From NCBI GenBank assembly GCA_910586665.1, contig CAJUIX010000020.1:1-59533 (forward strand): a DNA stretch of 59,533 nucleotides. The letters are read 5' to 3'. Position 1 is the stretch's first letter; the number at the start of each line of letters is the position of its first letter. Below the pieces are notes generated by a model, which ran no database searches, had not been told where the DNA came from, and saw nothing but the letters and a program-made list of their open reading frames with translations. This document shows, in pieces, positions 43,593-53,349 of this stretch. The position numbers were made by a program, and so were the translations under genes. This stretch comes from an uncultured Duncaniella sp. Its GTDB lineage: Bacteria; Bacteroidota; Bacteroidia; Bacteroidales; Muribaculaceae.

Positions 43593-44195
43593 CTAATTCT
43601 TTAAGTCGTAATACATCATTCTCGTTCTTAAAACTTCTCCTTCAGGGATATGAAAGTACGACATTTCACTTTCGGCGGATGAATATACAGGTCTGAACCC
43701 GTTATTCTGATAAAATTTCAATGTCATATCGGCATTTACAGCATCAACGACAATGAAACGGCAGCCAGTCTTATTATCTTCCGAGCGAAACCATTTCTTT
43801 AGGAAATCCATTACCTGCGTTCCTATATGGAGACCCTTCGCTTGATATGATTTATTCACACCAAGACGGCCGATAAGAACAGCCGGATATGTTCGACCTC
43901 TTTTGGGATTCGCGACATGCCTTTGAATACGGTTGCGTATATTGTTAGGAATATCATGGGTTTTTATGCTGTCGTTAGCTATCGTAAACATTGCGAGAAT
44001 AGTGTCTGGCTTATCACGAAGCAGCCAACAATAGGTTTTTCCAAGTAACTCTTCCTCATATAGAAGCGCGTCCTGATTAAAAAATTCATCTAAATCCTGA
44101 TTGCCACATTCAAAACGACAGCAGTTGGCAATTATGTCACTATTAAGCCTAATCATGACACAATCCTGTTCGAGGTTAAGGGTATACATATTCAT
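43593..44195 (-). CDS. GNAT-family acetyltransferase, toxin-like
   Basis: 200 residues, GNAT fold: LGVNKSYQAKGLHIGTQVMDFL contains the acetyl-CoA-binding loop, preceded by AVLIGRLGV; the last strands are ALSK-type FIVVDAVN and FYQNNGFRPV. It is longer than the common TacT toxins but fits the TacT/GNAT-toxin pattern of a small co-encoded upstream protein. AT-rich relative to the host. ATG overlaps the stop of the 59-residue gene. Whether it acetylates tRNA is not shown. Confidence 0.75.
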   Translation of the reverse strand: MNMYTLNLEQDCVMIRLNSDIIANCCRFECGNQDLDEFFNQDALLYEEELLGKTYCWLLRDKPDTILAMFTIANDSIKTHDIPNNIRNRIQRHVANPKRGRTYPAVLIGRLGVNKSYQAKGLHIGTQVMDFLKKWFRSEDNKTGCRFIVVDAVNADMTLKFYQNNGFRPVYSSAESEMSYFHIPEGEVLRTRMMYYDLKN

Positions 44196-44371
44196 TTCTT
44201 CTGCCAGGGGAATACAAATTCTCTTGAGCGGCGAAAAAATTCACGAAGTCCTCTTTCCTCCTCATCACTAAGTCGAGGAGTTGGCCTCTTTGCATTTTCA
44301 TCTGCAAGTCGGTCAAATTCCTTAGCAGATTCACCCCATAGCTCGGGAGATGATTTTATAGTCGTTGCCAT
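44192..44371 (-). CDS. Small antitoxin-like protein, partner of the GNAT gene
   Basis: 59 residues, begins MATTIKSSPELWGESAKEF and ends RRSREFVFPWQKK; charged with 13 acidic residues. It has no ribbon-helix-helix (DUF1778) signature, so it is not the usual TacA. Stop and GNAT start overlap (ATGA). A TATCTTTG -7 element is at 44392-44399 (minus strand), with TTG 20 nt upstream. Too short to be found easily by gene callers. Confidence 0.6.
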   Translation of the reverse strand: MATTIKSSPELWGESAKEFDRLADENAKRPTPRLSDEEERGLREFFRRSREFVFPWQKK

Positions 44372-44446
44372 TTTTTCTTTTATATTTTACACAAAGATAA
44401 GCATTTATAACCTATTTTGCAACAATATACCAATTATATCTACAAG

Positions 44447-45637
44447 TTACCCGAAGAACGATTTGCGGATGGTGCGGGTGATGGCGGCGAGGTTGCCGGC
44501 GGTGACGAGGAGGGTCAGGAGGAGTCCGACGATGATTGTCGGCCAGGGGGATGTGGCGTCGACGCCGAGCGCGGAGAGTGGCGTGCGCCAGTATGCGGAG
44601 CCGGCAAGCATGACCGCGACGGCGCAGATGAGCACGGCGGCATTGACACATATAATAATAAGGTGGTAGTGGCGCGACACCTGAGCGGGGGAGTAGCCGA
44701 GGAGCATCAGTTCGCGTATCTTCTCTCGATTTTTCTGCAAGAGCAGGTAGATACTGAGCAGGAGTATGAAGAAGGCGAGGATACTGATGATGAGCCCGAC
44801 AGCTATGACCACCGAGGTGACGAGCGAGAGAAAATAGGCCGCCTTGCTGTTCGAGCCACGGTCGCCGGCAGTCTCATATCCGTGACTTTCGAGGTAGCTC
44901 TCTGCTTCGGGGCTGCCCGGCTTGTCGAGCATCACTATCAGACGCGAGGGCGTGGAGGGTGCCGAGGAGGAGAAGCGGCTGTTGGCCCAGTCCATGAACT
45001 CCTCGGGGACGGCGATAGTGTTGAGTCGGGAGGAGAAGCCGACGATGCGGGCGTCGACCCACTCCTGGCGCCCGTTGCCGCTGAGCGAGAGCTGGAGCGG
45101 CACCATGCTTATGACGTCCTCCGACACCTGCGGCATCCCGCGCGAGTTGGCGAAGCCGAAATTGTAGAGCGATAGATAGTCCTTCGAAAGAATGATAGGC
45201 ACATAATCGGAACGGCCTGGCTCGTAGCCCCACCCCTCGGGCGAGACGTCAAAAAAATCGTCGGGTATCGACTCCAGGAAGAGGTCGGAGCCAATAGAAC
45301 TGCCCCCGAAGCTGACCTTGGCATAGACATTGAAGGCCGCGGAGTTGAAGCTACCGACCTTGCGCGCCCAGGGCTGCGAGGCAATGTCGGCAATCTCGTC
45401 GCTCCCGAAGCGGGTCGAGGCCGATGCGCCCCCTACCCCGCTCACCTTCTTGGATATTATGACATAGTCCTCGGAGATGAACGAGTCCTCATCCTCCCAG
45501 ACTGTGGTGACGTCGCGATAAAACTGGATTGCCGTGAGGACTATCGCGAGACCTACGAGGTTGGCCAGCGCATAGCCCGCAATCTGTCCTACACTGATGT
45601 TGCGCCTCAGCAGGCGCCATACTATATTCTTTGACAT
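44447..45637 (-). CDS. ABC transporter permease (FtsX/MacB-like)
   Basis: 396 residues: an N-terminal membrane helix (about 15-37), a large extracytoplasmic domain (about 40-265) and three C-terminal helices (about 275-390), with MLLGYSPAQVSRHY between. The MacB/FtsX layout suggests a mechanotransmission or lipoprotein-release type transporter rather than an importer. Separated by one nt from the ATPase gene. Confidence 0.88.
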   Translation of the reverse strand: MSKNIVWRLLRRNISVGQIAGYALANLVGLAIVLTAIQFYRDVTTVWEDEDSFISEDYVIISKKVSGVGGASASTRFGSDEIADIASQPWARKVGSFNSAAFNVYAKVSFGGSSIGSDLFLESIPDDFFDVSPEGWGYEPGRSDYVPIILSKDYLSLYNFGFANSRGMPQVSEDVISMVPLQLSLSGNGRQEWVDARIVGFSSRLNTIAVPEEFMDWANSRFSSSAPSTPSRLIVMLDKPGSPEAESYLESHGYETAGDRGSNSKAAYFLSLVTSVVIAVGLIISILAFFILLLSIYLLLQKNREKIRELMLLGYSPAQVSRHYHLIIICVNAAVLICAVAVMLAGSAYWRTPLSALGVDATSPWPTIIVGLLLTLLVTAGNLAAITRTIRKSFFG

Positions 45638-45638
45638 A

Positions 45639-46301
45639 TCAGAGTTTCATGAGTTCGTAGTCCCGGAGGCGGATTTTGTTGCCGACGGAGGTAGCGATTA
45701 TCCCCGCGCCGAGGCGTCGGGCCTCGGAGTCGATGAGCGAGGCCACGGTCTCGTTGTTACGGCTGTCGAGGTGGCTCACCGGCTCGTCGATGAGAAGGAA
45801 GTCGAAGGGCTGGCAGAGGGCGCGGATGATGGCCACGCGCTGCTGCTGCCCGACGGAGAGCTTTGCAGCCGGGATGTCGGCCTTGTTGGCAATCTCGAGC
45901 CGCTCGAGCATGCCCATGATGTCGGCGCGGGAACGGAAGCCTGTAAGTCGGTTTTTGATTTCTATGTTTTCTATGACCGTCAGTTCAGGGAAGAGGCGCA
46001 TCTCCTGCGGAAGCCACGCGAGTGCGCGGCGACGCAGCTCACACCAGCGGGCGATACCGAAGGGGGCTATGTCGGCGCCGTCGAAGAGGATTGTGCCCTC
46101 ATAGTCGCGGCGGTTGCCGTAGATGTAGGAGCAGAGCGACGACTTGCCTGTGCCGCTCTCCGCCTCGATGATGTAGCAGCGGCCGCGGCGGAAGCTGACA
46201 CTCTCCCGCAGCCATATTTCAGAGTCCTTGACGGGCGATTCATGCCGGCTGTCGCGAAACACATGCGGGAGCACCGCCCTCAGCGTTATTTCTTCAATCA
46301 T
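45639..46301 (-). CDS. ABC transporter ATP-binding protein
   Basis: 220 residues. Walker A ESGTGKSSL, Q-loop WLPQEM, signature LSVGQQQR and Walker B FLLIDEP are all intact. Pairs with the FtsX-like permease downstream. DUF4836 lipoprotein gene upstream with 11-nt gap. Confidence 0.93.
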   Translation of the reverse strand: MIEEITLRAVLPHVFRDSRHESPVKDSEIWLRESVSFRRGRCYIIEAESGTGKSSLCSYIYGNRRDYEGTILFDGADIAPFGIARWCELRRRALAWLPQEMRLFPELTVIENIEIKNRLTGFRSRADIMGMLERLEIANKADIPAAKLSVGQQQRVAIIRALCQPFDFLLIDEPVSHLDSRNNETVASLIDSEARRLGAGIIATSVGNKIRLRDYELMKL

Positions 46302-46312
46302 TTCCCAAGGTG

Positions 46313-47719
46313 TTATATGACGGCTTCGAGAATGGCTCGGAAAATCGGGGTATCGGTGCCTGTGAGCGAGAGGCGGAAGTCGGTGTTGTCAGCGCCCACC
46401 TGCGATTTGACAGAGATACCGAAGGCCGGAAGGTCGGCGCCAAAGAGCTGGAGGCTCGGGAGATTAAGGGTGAAGGCGCCGTTCTTACCGTCGAAGAGGG
46501 GCGCGAGCTGGTTCTGACGGTTGGGGTCGAAGGGCATGTTGGAGACGGCGAAGTAACCGTCGACATTCCCGATGTAGAGGTCCATCCCATACTGCGGAAT
46601 CACCATGAGCGCGTCGCCAGCCATGCGCGGACTGATACCGGCCATGAAGAGAGAGCTTCTGACCATGCCCATGATGTCGTTTATCTTATCCTGAGGGAGG
46701 CGCGCCATGAGAAGGAATCGCCAGTTGCCGGGGTCAACGTCTGTATAAGCCTCATCGTTGGCAGGGCCGGCTGCGAGGAGCACTGTCCCGTCGAGAGCCT
46801 GGAGGTAGGGGGTGGCCGCGGCGAGCATACCGCGTGCCTGGAATCCGCCGAAGGCGCCTATGAGCGTGGTGACAGAACTCCAGTCGAAATCAGGAGTGAT
46901 TCCGAGCCCGAGGACGATGTTGAAATCAGCGGGGACGTAGGAAAGCACGGCCTGGTTGACCGGCTGAAGCCCCTCGAAGGGAATGACCTTACCGTCACCC
47001 TCCATGATAACGCTGCGACCCACGAGTGCATTGTCCTTGATATCCCCCGTAAAAGTGGCCCAGCGTGTGGTCTGAGCGGCATTTGGCTCTTTGGCTCCCT
47101 TCTTGGCAGGAGCGCCCTGGCGGACTGCCGCATTGACGAGTCCCGGCCCTTCGAGAAGGTCGGTGACGCCGGCAAGGGAAGTGACAGGATTCTTGTCAGC
47201 TCTCTTGCGGAGGGCGTCGACAACAGCCACGGCATCGGATGGAGTTGCAGTAACGAACCATACCCTCTCCTTGTCGAGAAGCACCGACATGCCTGCGCTG
47301 GTAGTACCGCAGGAGTAGTTACCTATCTCGTCGGTCCATTCCATCCCGGCCCCGGACATTGCCTCCTTGAACTTCCCGGCATCGCTGACAAGTATCGTCA
47401 CGAACTTGACCTGCTGGTTGCCGGAAGTGGCGACAGCGACCGAATTGACATCGCAGGCGCCCGAGGCGTCGAGCTTACCGACAAGCTCAGCGAAAGTGGC
47501 GAGGCGTCCGGGCACGTCAAGACCCTCGGGAGCCTTCACGCCGGAGGGTTCAAACTTATAGCCCGCGTCCTCAAGGGCTGTCTTGAGGCGCAGGACCATG
47601 ACCTGGTCAACATCTGACGGTATGGCGTCGAGGAGTCGGCTCTCTTTTGAACAGGAGGGAAGAAGCGCGGCGAGAATCAAGGCGACAAGCGCCGGCATGG
47701 TGAGGAATCTCGATTTCAT
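46313..47719 (-). CDS. DUF4836 family lipoprotein
   Basis: 468 residues. Signal peptide with lipobox ILAALLPSC (Cys about 23), then SRLLDAIPSDVDQVMVLRLKTALEDAGY, which is the usual DUF4836 start. Several repeated beta/alpha segments follow. Function unknown; surface or periplasmic lipoprotein. First gene of a probable operon with the ABC transporter. Confidence 0.85.
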   Translation of the reverse strand: MKSRFLTMPALVALILAALLPSCSKESRLLDAIPSDVDQVMVLRLKTALEDAGYKFEPSGVKAPEGLDVPGRLATFAELVGKLDASGACDVNSVAVATSGNQQVKFVTILVSDAGKFKEAMSGAGMEWTDEIGNYSCGTTSAGMSVLLDKERVWFVTATPSDAVAVVDALRKRADKNPVTSLAGVTDLLEGPGLVNAAVRQGAPAKKGAKEPNAAQTTRWATFTGDIKDNALVGRSVIMEGDGKVIPFEGLQPVNQAVLSYVPADFNIVLGLGITPDFDWSSVTTLIGAFGGFQARGMLAAATPYLQALDGTVLLAAGPANDEAYTDVDPGNWRFLLMARLPQDKINDIMGMVRSSLFMAGISPRMAGDALMVIPQYGMDLYIGNVDGYFAVSNMPFDPNRQNQLAPLFDGKNGAFTLNLPSLQLFGADLPAFGISVKSQVGADNTDFRLSLTGTDTPIFRAILEAVI

Positions 47720-47793
47720 TGGTATGTGTATTTATTTTTTGAAACAGTGAGCTTACAAACTTACTAACAATGAGGGAAACAAACAAGTTTTTT

Positions 47794-49230
47794 TCATCGG
47801 CTGCCGCGCCTGCGGGCTATCAGGCGGTAGAGGGCGCGGAGGCAGACAATGGCGGCTATGACAGCAGCCGGAAGTATGATGAGCGAATCGAAGCACAGCG
47901 CCAGCAGCGAGCATCCGCATACCATGAGCACCGAGCCGGCGGCAAGAAGCATAGTGCGGCGGGGAAGGCGCATGGAATAGCGGCGGGTGTAGACAGCGCT
48001 GACGATGACGAAGTAGGCGAAGTACCATAGGGTGTAGCTCACGCCCAGTCCTCCAAGCCCACAGAGACGGTAGGCGCCGATGTTGAGCACCAGTGCAGTC
48101 GCGGCGCTCAGCGACTCGGTCACGAGATAGGTGATGCCGTCACCCTTGGCGAGAATGACGTAGGCAAGCGCGCATGACATAGCGCGGAAGAGTACGCCGG
48201 TCATTGCGAGGGTGACGAAGGGGACGGTCACGGCGAAATCGGCGGTGTAGAGCAGACTCACCACCCAGGGTGCGAGTGATATGAGGAGCAGCACAGCCGG
48301 GACTATGACAAGGAGTAGAAGCGACATCTCGTGGGCCACGAAGACCGGGATGCGCCGAGGATACGGGAGGGCCGACGAGAGGCGGGGATAGTACTCGACG
48401 ACCATAGCGGTGAGCACCATGCCGATGTAGCGGTTGATGATTGTGAAACCGGCCTGGTAGTAGCCCACCTCGCTCCCGCCGGCTCCCATGTTGAGCCAGG
48501 AGAGGAAGATGTAGCTTACGAGCTGGGCTATGAAGTCGGCAGAGGTCATGTAGACCCCGAGGACGATGAAGCGGCGCCCGGTGGAGAGAGTGTCGGCGAG
48601 CGTCACGGGCGCAGGTGCCTTTATCCCACGGACGCGATACCAGATGAGCGCGGCGCAGGTGGCCGCGGTATAGGCTATAATCGAGGGAACCACGCTTGAC
48701 AGTCCCCAAAAACGATACATAGGGAGGGAGACCGCCAGTCCGGCCACCATGCCGAAGACAGATGCCTTCGCGAGGCCGCGCAGACGCTCCATGCCCTGCA
48801 TCAGGGCCTGTTCGGCCGAGGAGAGCGACATCAGGAAGAGCGCGAGGCCGAGGGTGACGAAGGAGAGGGTTTGGTCGTAGTTGCCGAAAGTCTTCAGGCT
48901 GAGCAGCGGGGCGGCTCCGGCCATGACGACAGCGCCGAGGATGCCGAGGATGAAGCCCCAACGACGTATGACGGTGACGATAGTCCCCAGCGAGGGTGAT
49001 GAGCGATGGGCCACTACGTCGCGCACGGAGCTGTCGCGGAAGCCGAGCTGCGTGAGGGTCTTTAGCATGTCGGCAGCACCGTTGAAGATGCCGAAAAGAC
49101 CTATGCCGGCCGGCCCGAGCCAAAGGGCCACGAACTTGATGCGCACTATAGAGCAAAGCACGCCGAGGGCCTGGACTCCGCCGAATACGCTCATGACTTT
49201 GAGCACCCGCGCGGAGAGGCCGCTACTCAT
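47794..49230 (-). CDS. Polysaccharide flippase (Wzx/MOP family)
   Basis: 478 residues from the ATG at 49230 (MSSGLSARVLKVMSVFGG); the upstream extension lies over the preceding gene. Twelve or more transmembrane helices; VALWLGPAGIGLFGIFNG and FRDSSVRDVV are typical of the PST/Wzx group. Moves lipid-linked glycan repeat units across the inner membrane. Last gene of the operon starting with the pseudokinase. Confidence 0.88.
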   Translation of the reverse strand: MSSGLSARVLKVMSVFGGVQALGVLCSIVRIKFVALWLGPAGIGLFGIFNGAADMLKTLTQLGFRDSSVRDVVAHRSSPSLGTIVTVIRRWGFILGILGAVVMAGAAPLLSLKTFGNYDQTLSFVTLGLALFLMSLSSAEQALMQGMERLRGLAKASVFGMVAGLAVSLPMYRFWGLSSVVPSIIAYTAATCAALIWYRVRGIKAPAPVTLADTLSTGRRFIVLGVYMTSADFIAQLVSYIFLSWLNMGAGGSEVGYYQAGFTIINRYIGMVLTAMVVEYYPRLSSALPYPRRIPVFVAHEMSLLLLVIVPAVLLLISLAPWVVSLLYTADFAVTVPFVTLAMTGVLFRAMSCALAYVILAKGDGITYLVTESLSAATALVLNIGAYRLCGLGGLGVSYTLWYFAYFVIVSAVYTRRYSMRLPRRTMLLAAGSVLMVCGCSLLALCFDSLIILPAAVIAAIVCLRALYRLIARRRGSR

Positions 49231-50047
49231 GGGCGCCCTCCTTCCATTGCGGCACCACCTTATGCGATGCGTAGGCCACACCTCTGAGCATATTATAGAG
49301 GCTGTAGAAAAAACCGGCCTGCCCGGCCCTGCGGAGCCTCCAGGCCTTCAACGGGATGCGCAGGAGCGACGTGAGAGGATATTGATAATTTATAAACGCA
49401 CCTGCCGCCCAAAGCACATAGCGATTGTCAATCGGCCGGTTGCCGGTGCTAAGTCCCTCGTGTCGAGTAATGACAATCGGGAAGAAACGGCATTTCACAC
49501 CCATATGCCTTGCCGTCAGGAGAAACATCTCGTCCTCGGCCGCATGGAGCCGCGGAGAGCCCGGGCCGAAGGCCGGATGAAAACGGAGTCTCCCTGCGGG
49601 ACTGTCACGTCTGACAGCTATCTCTATCGCCGACTGGTAGAAACCTTTCGGCAACTCAGCCAAATCACATTCCGAAGCCGGATAGAGCTTCCCACCATCC
49701 CCCTCATACATGAATGAGGCATAATCGACCCCGGGATTCTCCTCGAAAGTCCTTATGACCGCTTCCAACTGTGAGGGAAGATATTGCAGATCGTCATCAG
49801 CCATGAGGCATATATCGGCTGTCGAATGGTAAAGGGCATTATTCCTGTTGTTGCTGATTCCGGGGACATCGAGACGATAGACGGCAAGGTCGACCCGCGA
49901 AGCCAGTTCGCGTGGAATCGGCGCGTTGCGATGATTCTGCCACGAGACTATATAGCGTACCCTGTCGACATGGGGAAGATCCATGTCGGCAACCCGCTGT
50001 ATGCCCTCCGGTGTATGGGTGACTATGAGTACGTCGAGAGTCAGCAT
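49223..50047 (-). CDS. Glycosyltransferase family 2
   Basis: 274 residues, GT-A fold: LDVLIVTHTPEGIQRV at the start, the metal-binding MADDDLQYL (DxD) at about 90, and EDEMFLLTARHMG with a catalytic acid. Adds a sugar to a lipid-linked glycan. Overlaps the previous gene by 7 nt and the flippase by 8 nt. Confidence 0.88.
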   Translation of the reverse strand: MLTLDVLIVTHTPEGIQRVADMDLPHVDRVRYIVSWQNHRNAPIPRELASRVDLAVYRLDVPGISNNRNNALYHSTADICLMADDDLQYLPSQLEAVIRTFEENPGVDYASFMYEGDGGKLYPASECDLAELPKGFYQSAIEIAVRRDSPAGRLRFHPAFGPGSPRLHAAEDEMFLLTARHMGVKCRFFPIVITRHEGLSTGNRPIDNRYVLWAAGAFINYQYPLTSLLRIPLKAWRLRRAGQAGFFYSLYNMLRGVAYASHKVVPQWKEGAHE

Positions 50048-51186
50048 GATTCCTTGATTCTAATGCGCCGCTGCCAGAAGTCGAGGGCGCGGCGGGCTAC
50101 GGTGCGGTAGTCGTTGTGCTTCACGACGAACTCGCGTCCCTGCAATCCGCGGGGACGCAGCTCTTCGGGGTGGAGGACGGCGTGTTCGAGGACATCGCAT
50201 ACGGATTCGTAGTAAGGCTCTACATGGAGCACCGGGCGGAGTTCGCGCTCCCCTATGAAGTCGTAGAACTCGGGGGCACCCCCGGAGACGACGTTAAGCC
50301 CGTAGGACATGGCTTGCAGGGCATTGGTGGCAGGGGTGTAGCTATAGAGCTGGTCGAGGACGATGTGGGCCGACTTCAGCAGCTCCAGATATTCGTCGTA
50401 TGGCCGGTTCTCGACAATAATGAGTTCGGCCTTGCCGGGGTAGCGGTCCACTATGGCACGGGCGGCGTGCTCCATGACATCGGTGCCCTTCTCAAGGAGA
50501 CGGTTCTTGTAGCGACCGAGGAAAATGCGTATTTTCTCGGGGCGGTCAGGCAGCTCGACGGGCCGGAGGGCGTCGGTATCAATCGGTATGCCGGTATAGG
50601 CTATCTTTTCGGGTGGGAGTGTGCGGCGGAGGGCGACGTCGTTCTCATAGAGCACCGAGGTGGCACCGTCGATGTTGCCATATATGTGGCGGTCGAGCGT
50701 GAGCAGGTCGTCCGTGAGCCACTCGTCACAAATCGTGGGGTTCGCTTTCAGATATGGAGCATCCTCGCCGTAAATCTTAAATTCGTTATAGCGAACCGGC
50801 GACGACGGGTCGAGACTTTGGAGCACATAGTTGGGATCGGTACCGAGGGCTGTGTTGAAAATCGAGCGGTTGTTGCCTTTCAGAAAGTCGAAAATCGGAA
50901 TTTTGCGCAGCGGTTTTAGGTCGACGAAGCTCTGTGCGGCTATAGACACGACATCGAAACCCTTCATGCGCTCTCGGAGTCCGAATCTGAGCCTCAGCCA
51001 TAGGTCGAGACCGCCGAGCTTCCCCTTGAAGCGGCGGCGCAGGTCGATGTCGCGCCCGGTATTGAGCCAGTAGCCGCCGTGGGAGGCCACGACCGTCTCG
51101 TGCCCGAGGCTCTGGAGCCCACGGGCGAGGGTGCGGTGGAAGGAGGAGGCGTCACCGACGAAAAGTATTTTGAGTGGCTCGTTCAT
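50041..51186 (-). CDS. Glycosyltransferase, GT-B/GT4-like
   Basis: 381 residues from the ATG at 51186 (MNEPLKILFVGDASSFHRTLARG); a further upstream start adds a proline-rich leader and is rejected. Second domain has RIFLGRYKNRLLEKGTDVM, ELIIVENRPYDEYLELL and the donor-binding YSYTPATNALQAMSYGLNVVSGGAPE. Overlaps the family-2 gene by 7 nt. Confidence 0.85.
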   Translation of the reverse strand: MNEPLKILFVGDASSFHRTLARGLQSLGHETVVASHGGYWLNTGRDIDLRRRFKGKLGGLDLWLRLRFGLRERMKGFDVVSIAAQSFVDLKPLRKIPIFDFLKGNNRSIFNTALGTDPNYVLQSLDPSSPVRYNEFKIYGEDAPYLKANPTICDEWLTDDLLTLDRHIYGNIDGATSVLYENDVALRRTLPPEKIAYTGIPIDTDALRPVELPDRPEKIRIFLGRYKNRLLEKGTDVMEHAARAIVDRYPGKAELIIVENRPYDEYLELLKSAHIVLDQLYSYTPATNALQAMSYGLNVVSGGAPEFYDFIGERELRPVLHVEPYYESVCDVLEHAVLHPEELRPRGLQGREFVVKHNDYRTVARRALDFWQRRIRIKESC

Positions 51187-51203
51187 GGCATGGCGTTTTA
51201 GGC

Positions 51204-52334
51204 TCAGAGCTGCTTGCGGAAAGCGCGGCGGCGGCGGTGCTGGCGGCGCTCGAAGTACTCCCACTGCGACTGCACCTGGGAGTTGCTCTCCAGCTCAAGG
51301 TTTGTCTCGGCATATCTCACACCGTTCTTGATATAGAGGTTGAGGAGGTCGTAGAAGAAGAGCGAGTTGACACCCTTCGACTGGAATTCGGGTTTGACAG
51401 CTATGAGAAGGAGGTCGATTACGTCGTTGTGTCCCTTCATTGCCTTGAGTATCCTCATCCAGCCGAGGGGGAAGAGGCACCCGCGCGACTTGCGCAGCGC
51501 TTCGGAGAGTGAAGGGAGGGAGATACCGACACCGACGAGCTTGCCCTCGCGGTCGACGACCACGCTGACATATTCGAGGCGCAGGATGCTGAGATACATA
51601 TCGATGTAATAGTCAATCTGCTGTTCGGTGAGTGTGCAGTAGCCGTAAAGGTCGGCGTAGGTCTCGTTGATGAGGTCGAAGAGGGCGTGGCCGTAGTCGG
51701 CCTTGATTTTTTTCGCCGAGGTGTATTTCAGAATCCGCAGGTCGTACTTCTTCATCACAATCTCGGCTATACGGGTCATCTTGTCGGGGACTTTGTCGGG
51801 GATGGTGATGCGGAATTCCACCCAGTCGGTGTCTTTGACGTAGCCGAGGCGTCCGACGTGTCGGGGATAGTAATCGTAGTTGTAGATTGTGGCCATAGTA
51901 CCCATCTCGTCGAAACCTTCGACGAGCATACCCTCGCGGTCCATGTCGGTGAATCCCATAGGGCCGATAATCTCGGTCATGCCGCGCTCACGCGCCCACC
52001 CCTCGGCTGCGGCAAAGAGGGCGTCGCAGACCTCGTCGTCGTCAACGAAGTCGACAAAGCCGAAGCGGGCCTCCTTGCGGCCGGTGCTCTCGTTGAGGCG
52101 GTCGTTGATAATGGCCGTTATGCGCCCGACAGGCTTTCCGTCGCGGTAGGCCATGAAGCATTGCGCCCGGCAGTAGTGATAGGCAGGATTCTTGGAGGGG
52201 AGCAGTGTGTGGACTTCGTCGAAGACAAGCGTCGGGACGAAGCAAGGGTTGCCGTCATAGAGGTCTATGCCGAATTTGACGTATTTCTTTATCTCTTTCT
52301 TTGTAGGCTCTACAGCCTTTACGGTTACAGACAT
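51204..52334 (-). CDS. GNAT-superfamily acyltransferase, large form
   Basis: 376 residues from the ATG at 52334; a TTG at 52346 overlapping the kinase stop is an alternative. N-terminal half: YDGNPCFVPTLVFDE and KPVGRITAIINDRLNE. C-terminal GNAT half: REGKLVGVGISLPSLSEAL and KGVNSLFFYDLLN. The layout resembles Fem/GNAT-type large proteins of unknown substrate. In a glycan operon it may acylate a sugar or peptide. Confidence 0.8.
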   Translation of the reverse strand: MSVTVKAVEPTKKEIKKYVKFGIDLYDGNPCFVPTLVFDEVHTLLPSKNPAYHYCRAQCFMAYRDGKPVGRITAIINDRLNESTGRKEARFGFVDFVDDDEVCDALFAAAEGWARERGMTEIIGPMGFTDMDREGMLVEGFDEMGTMATIYNYDYYPRHVGRLGYVKDTDWVEFRITIPDKVPDKMTRIAEIVMKKYDLRILKYTSAKKIKADYGHALFDLINETYADLYGYCTLTEQQIDYYIDMYLSILRLEYVSVVVDREGKLVGVGISLPSLSEALRKSRGCLFPLGWMRILKAMKGHNDVIDLLLIAVKPEFQSKGVNSLFFYDLLNLYIKNGVRYAETNLELESNSQVQSQWEYFERRQHRRRRAFRKQL

Positions 52335-52342
52335 ACTTATTT

Positions 52343-53161
52343 TCAATGCGTATTTTCAACAGAGGTTTCCGTCGCCGTCTCTTCGAGAGTGGCGGGACGG
52401 TAGGGTGAGTTCAGCCAGAGAAGCAGGGCTATCATTGCGAGGAGGAAGGCTATGATTGCGACGTAGATATTATTGAGCTTGCGGTCGGCCAGGGCCATGC
52501 GCAGGGAGCTGACATCGTGGTAGCGTTTGGCTGGGTCAGGATTCATGCAGCGCTCGGCCACCTTGCGCAGGCGCGGATGGGCTGTCGGGACGGCGTCGAG
52601 CGCGGCCATGAGCACCTCGCCATAGTTGCGGATGTCCTCCTCGGTATCCTTGGGGGTGATGTGGGCCTTCTGGTCGAAGCCTACGTCAATGAGTTTCAGA
52701 TTGCCGATGTTTTCGGTGAATATTACCCTCGAGGGGGAGAGGGGATGGTGCTGCAGGTGGTTGGCCTGGATATAGTCGAGGGCATCGAGGAGCTGGTGTT
52801 GTATCTTCTGGATGTGCTCCTCGGTCACCTTTCCTTCCTTTATGAGCTTGGCGAGGGAGTCGCCGTAGACGTCGTCGGTGATGATACATCTGCCGAGACC
52901 CGGCACCTCCTCATAATCGTTGATCATGATGATGTGGGGGTGGGCAAGGTTGTAGCGCACCTCGAACTCCTTGTCAATCATCTGCTCGTACTCGGGGATA
53001 CCCTTGTATTCGGGGCGGAGAGTCTTGAGCATGAGCCATTTTCCAAACTTCTTGGCCGTATAGACGTGGTAAAATTCCTCGTCCCATTCGGGGAGGTGCT
53101 CAATCTCGGTCCATTTTTCGGAGGACGAATGTTCTAATGGATTTAAGGGGGTGTTATCCAT
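52343..53161 (-). CDS. Membrane-anchored pseudokinase (Ser/Thr-kinase fold)
   Basis: 272 residues. A kinase-fold domain of about 225 residues is followed by one transmembrane helix (YVAIIAFLLAMIALLLWLN, about 235-253) and a short outer tail. The ATP-lysine is kept (WLMLKTLRPE), but the glycine loop is absent. The HRDLKPSN catalytic loop reads HHPLSPSR, losing the Asp, Lys and Asn, and DFG reads DVG. Not an active kinase in the usual sense; probably a sensor or scaffold. First gene of the glycan operon. Confidence 0.8.
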   Translation of the reverse strand: MDNTPLNPLEHSSSEKWTEIEHLPEWDEEFYHVYTAKKFGKWLMLKTLRPEYKGIPEYEQMIDKEFEVRYNLAHPHIIMINDYEEVPGLGRCIITDDVYGDSLAKLIKEGKVTEEHIQKIQHQLLDALDYIQANHLQHHPLSPSRVIFTENIGNLKLIDVGFDQKAHITPKDTEEDIRNYGEVLMAALDAVPTAHPRLRKVAERCMNPDPAKRYHDVSSLRMALADRKLNNIYVAIIAFLLAMIALLLWLNSPYRPATLEETATETSVENTH

Positions 53162-53349
53162 ATAATTTATATTTACTTGAATCCTATTTGCAGACGATGG
53201 GATGAATATCCTCGCTTATATTACAGATTAAAGCTCCTTGAGATTCCAAAATGGAATTTCAAACCAAGCTCCTACTGCATAAACTAAAAGGGAGATCCAT
53301 TTTGCACAAATTCGTTATGCAAATATACGAATTTTTCTGCAATTACATC

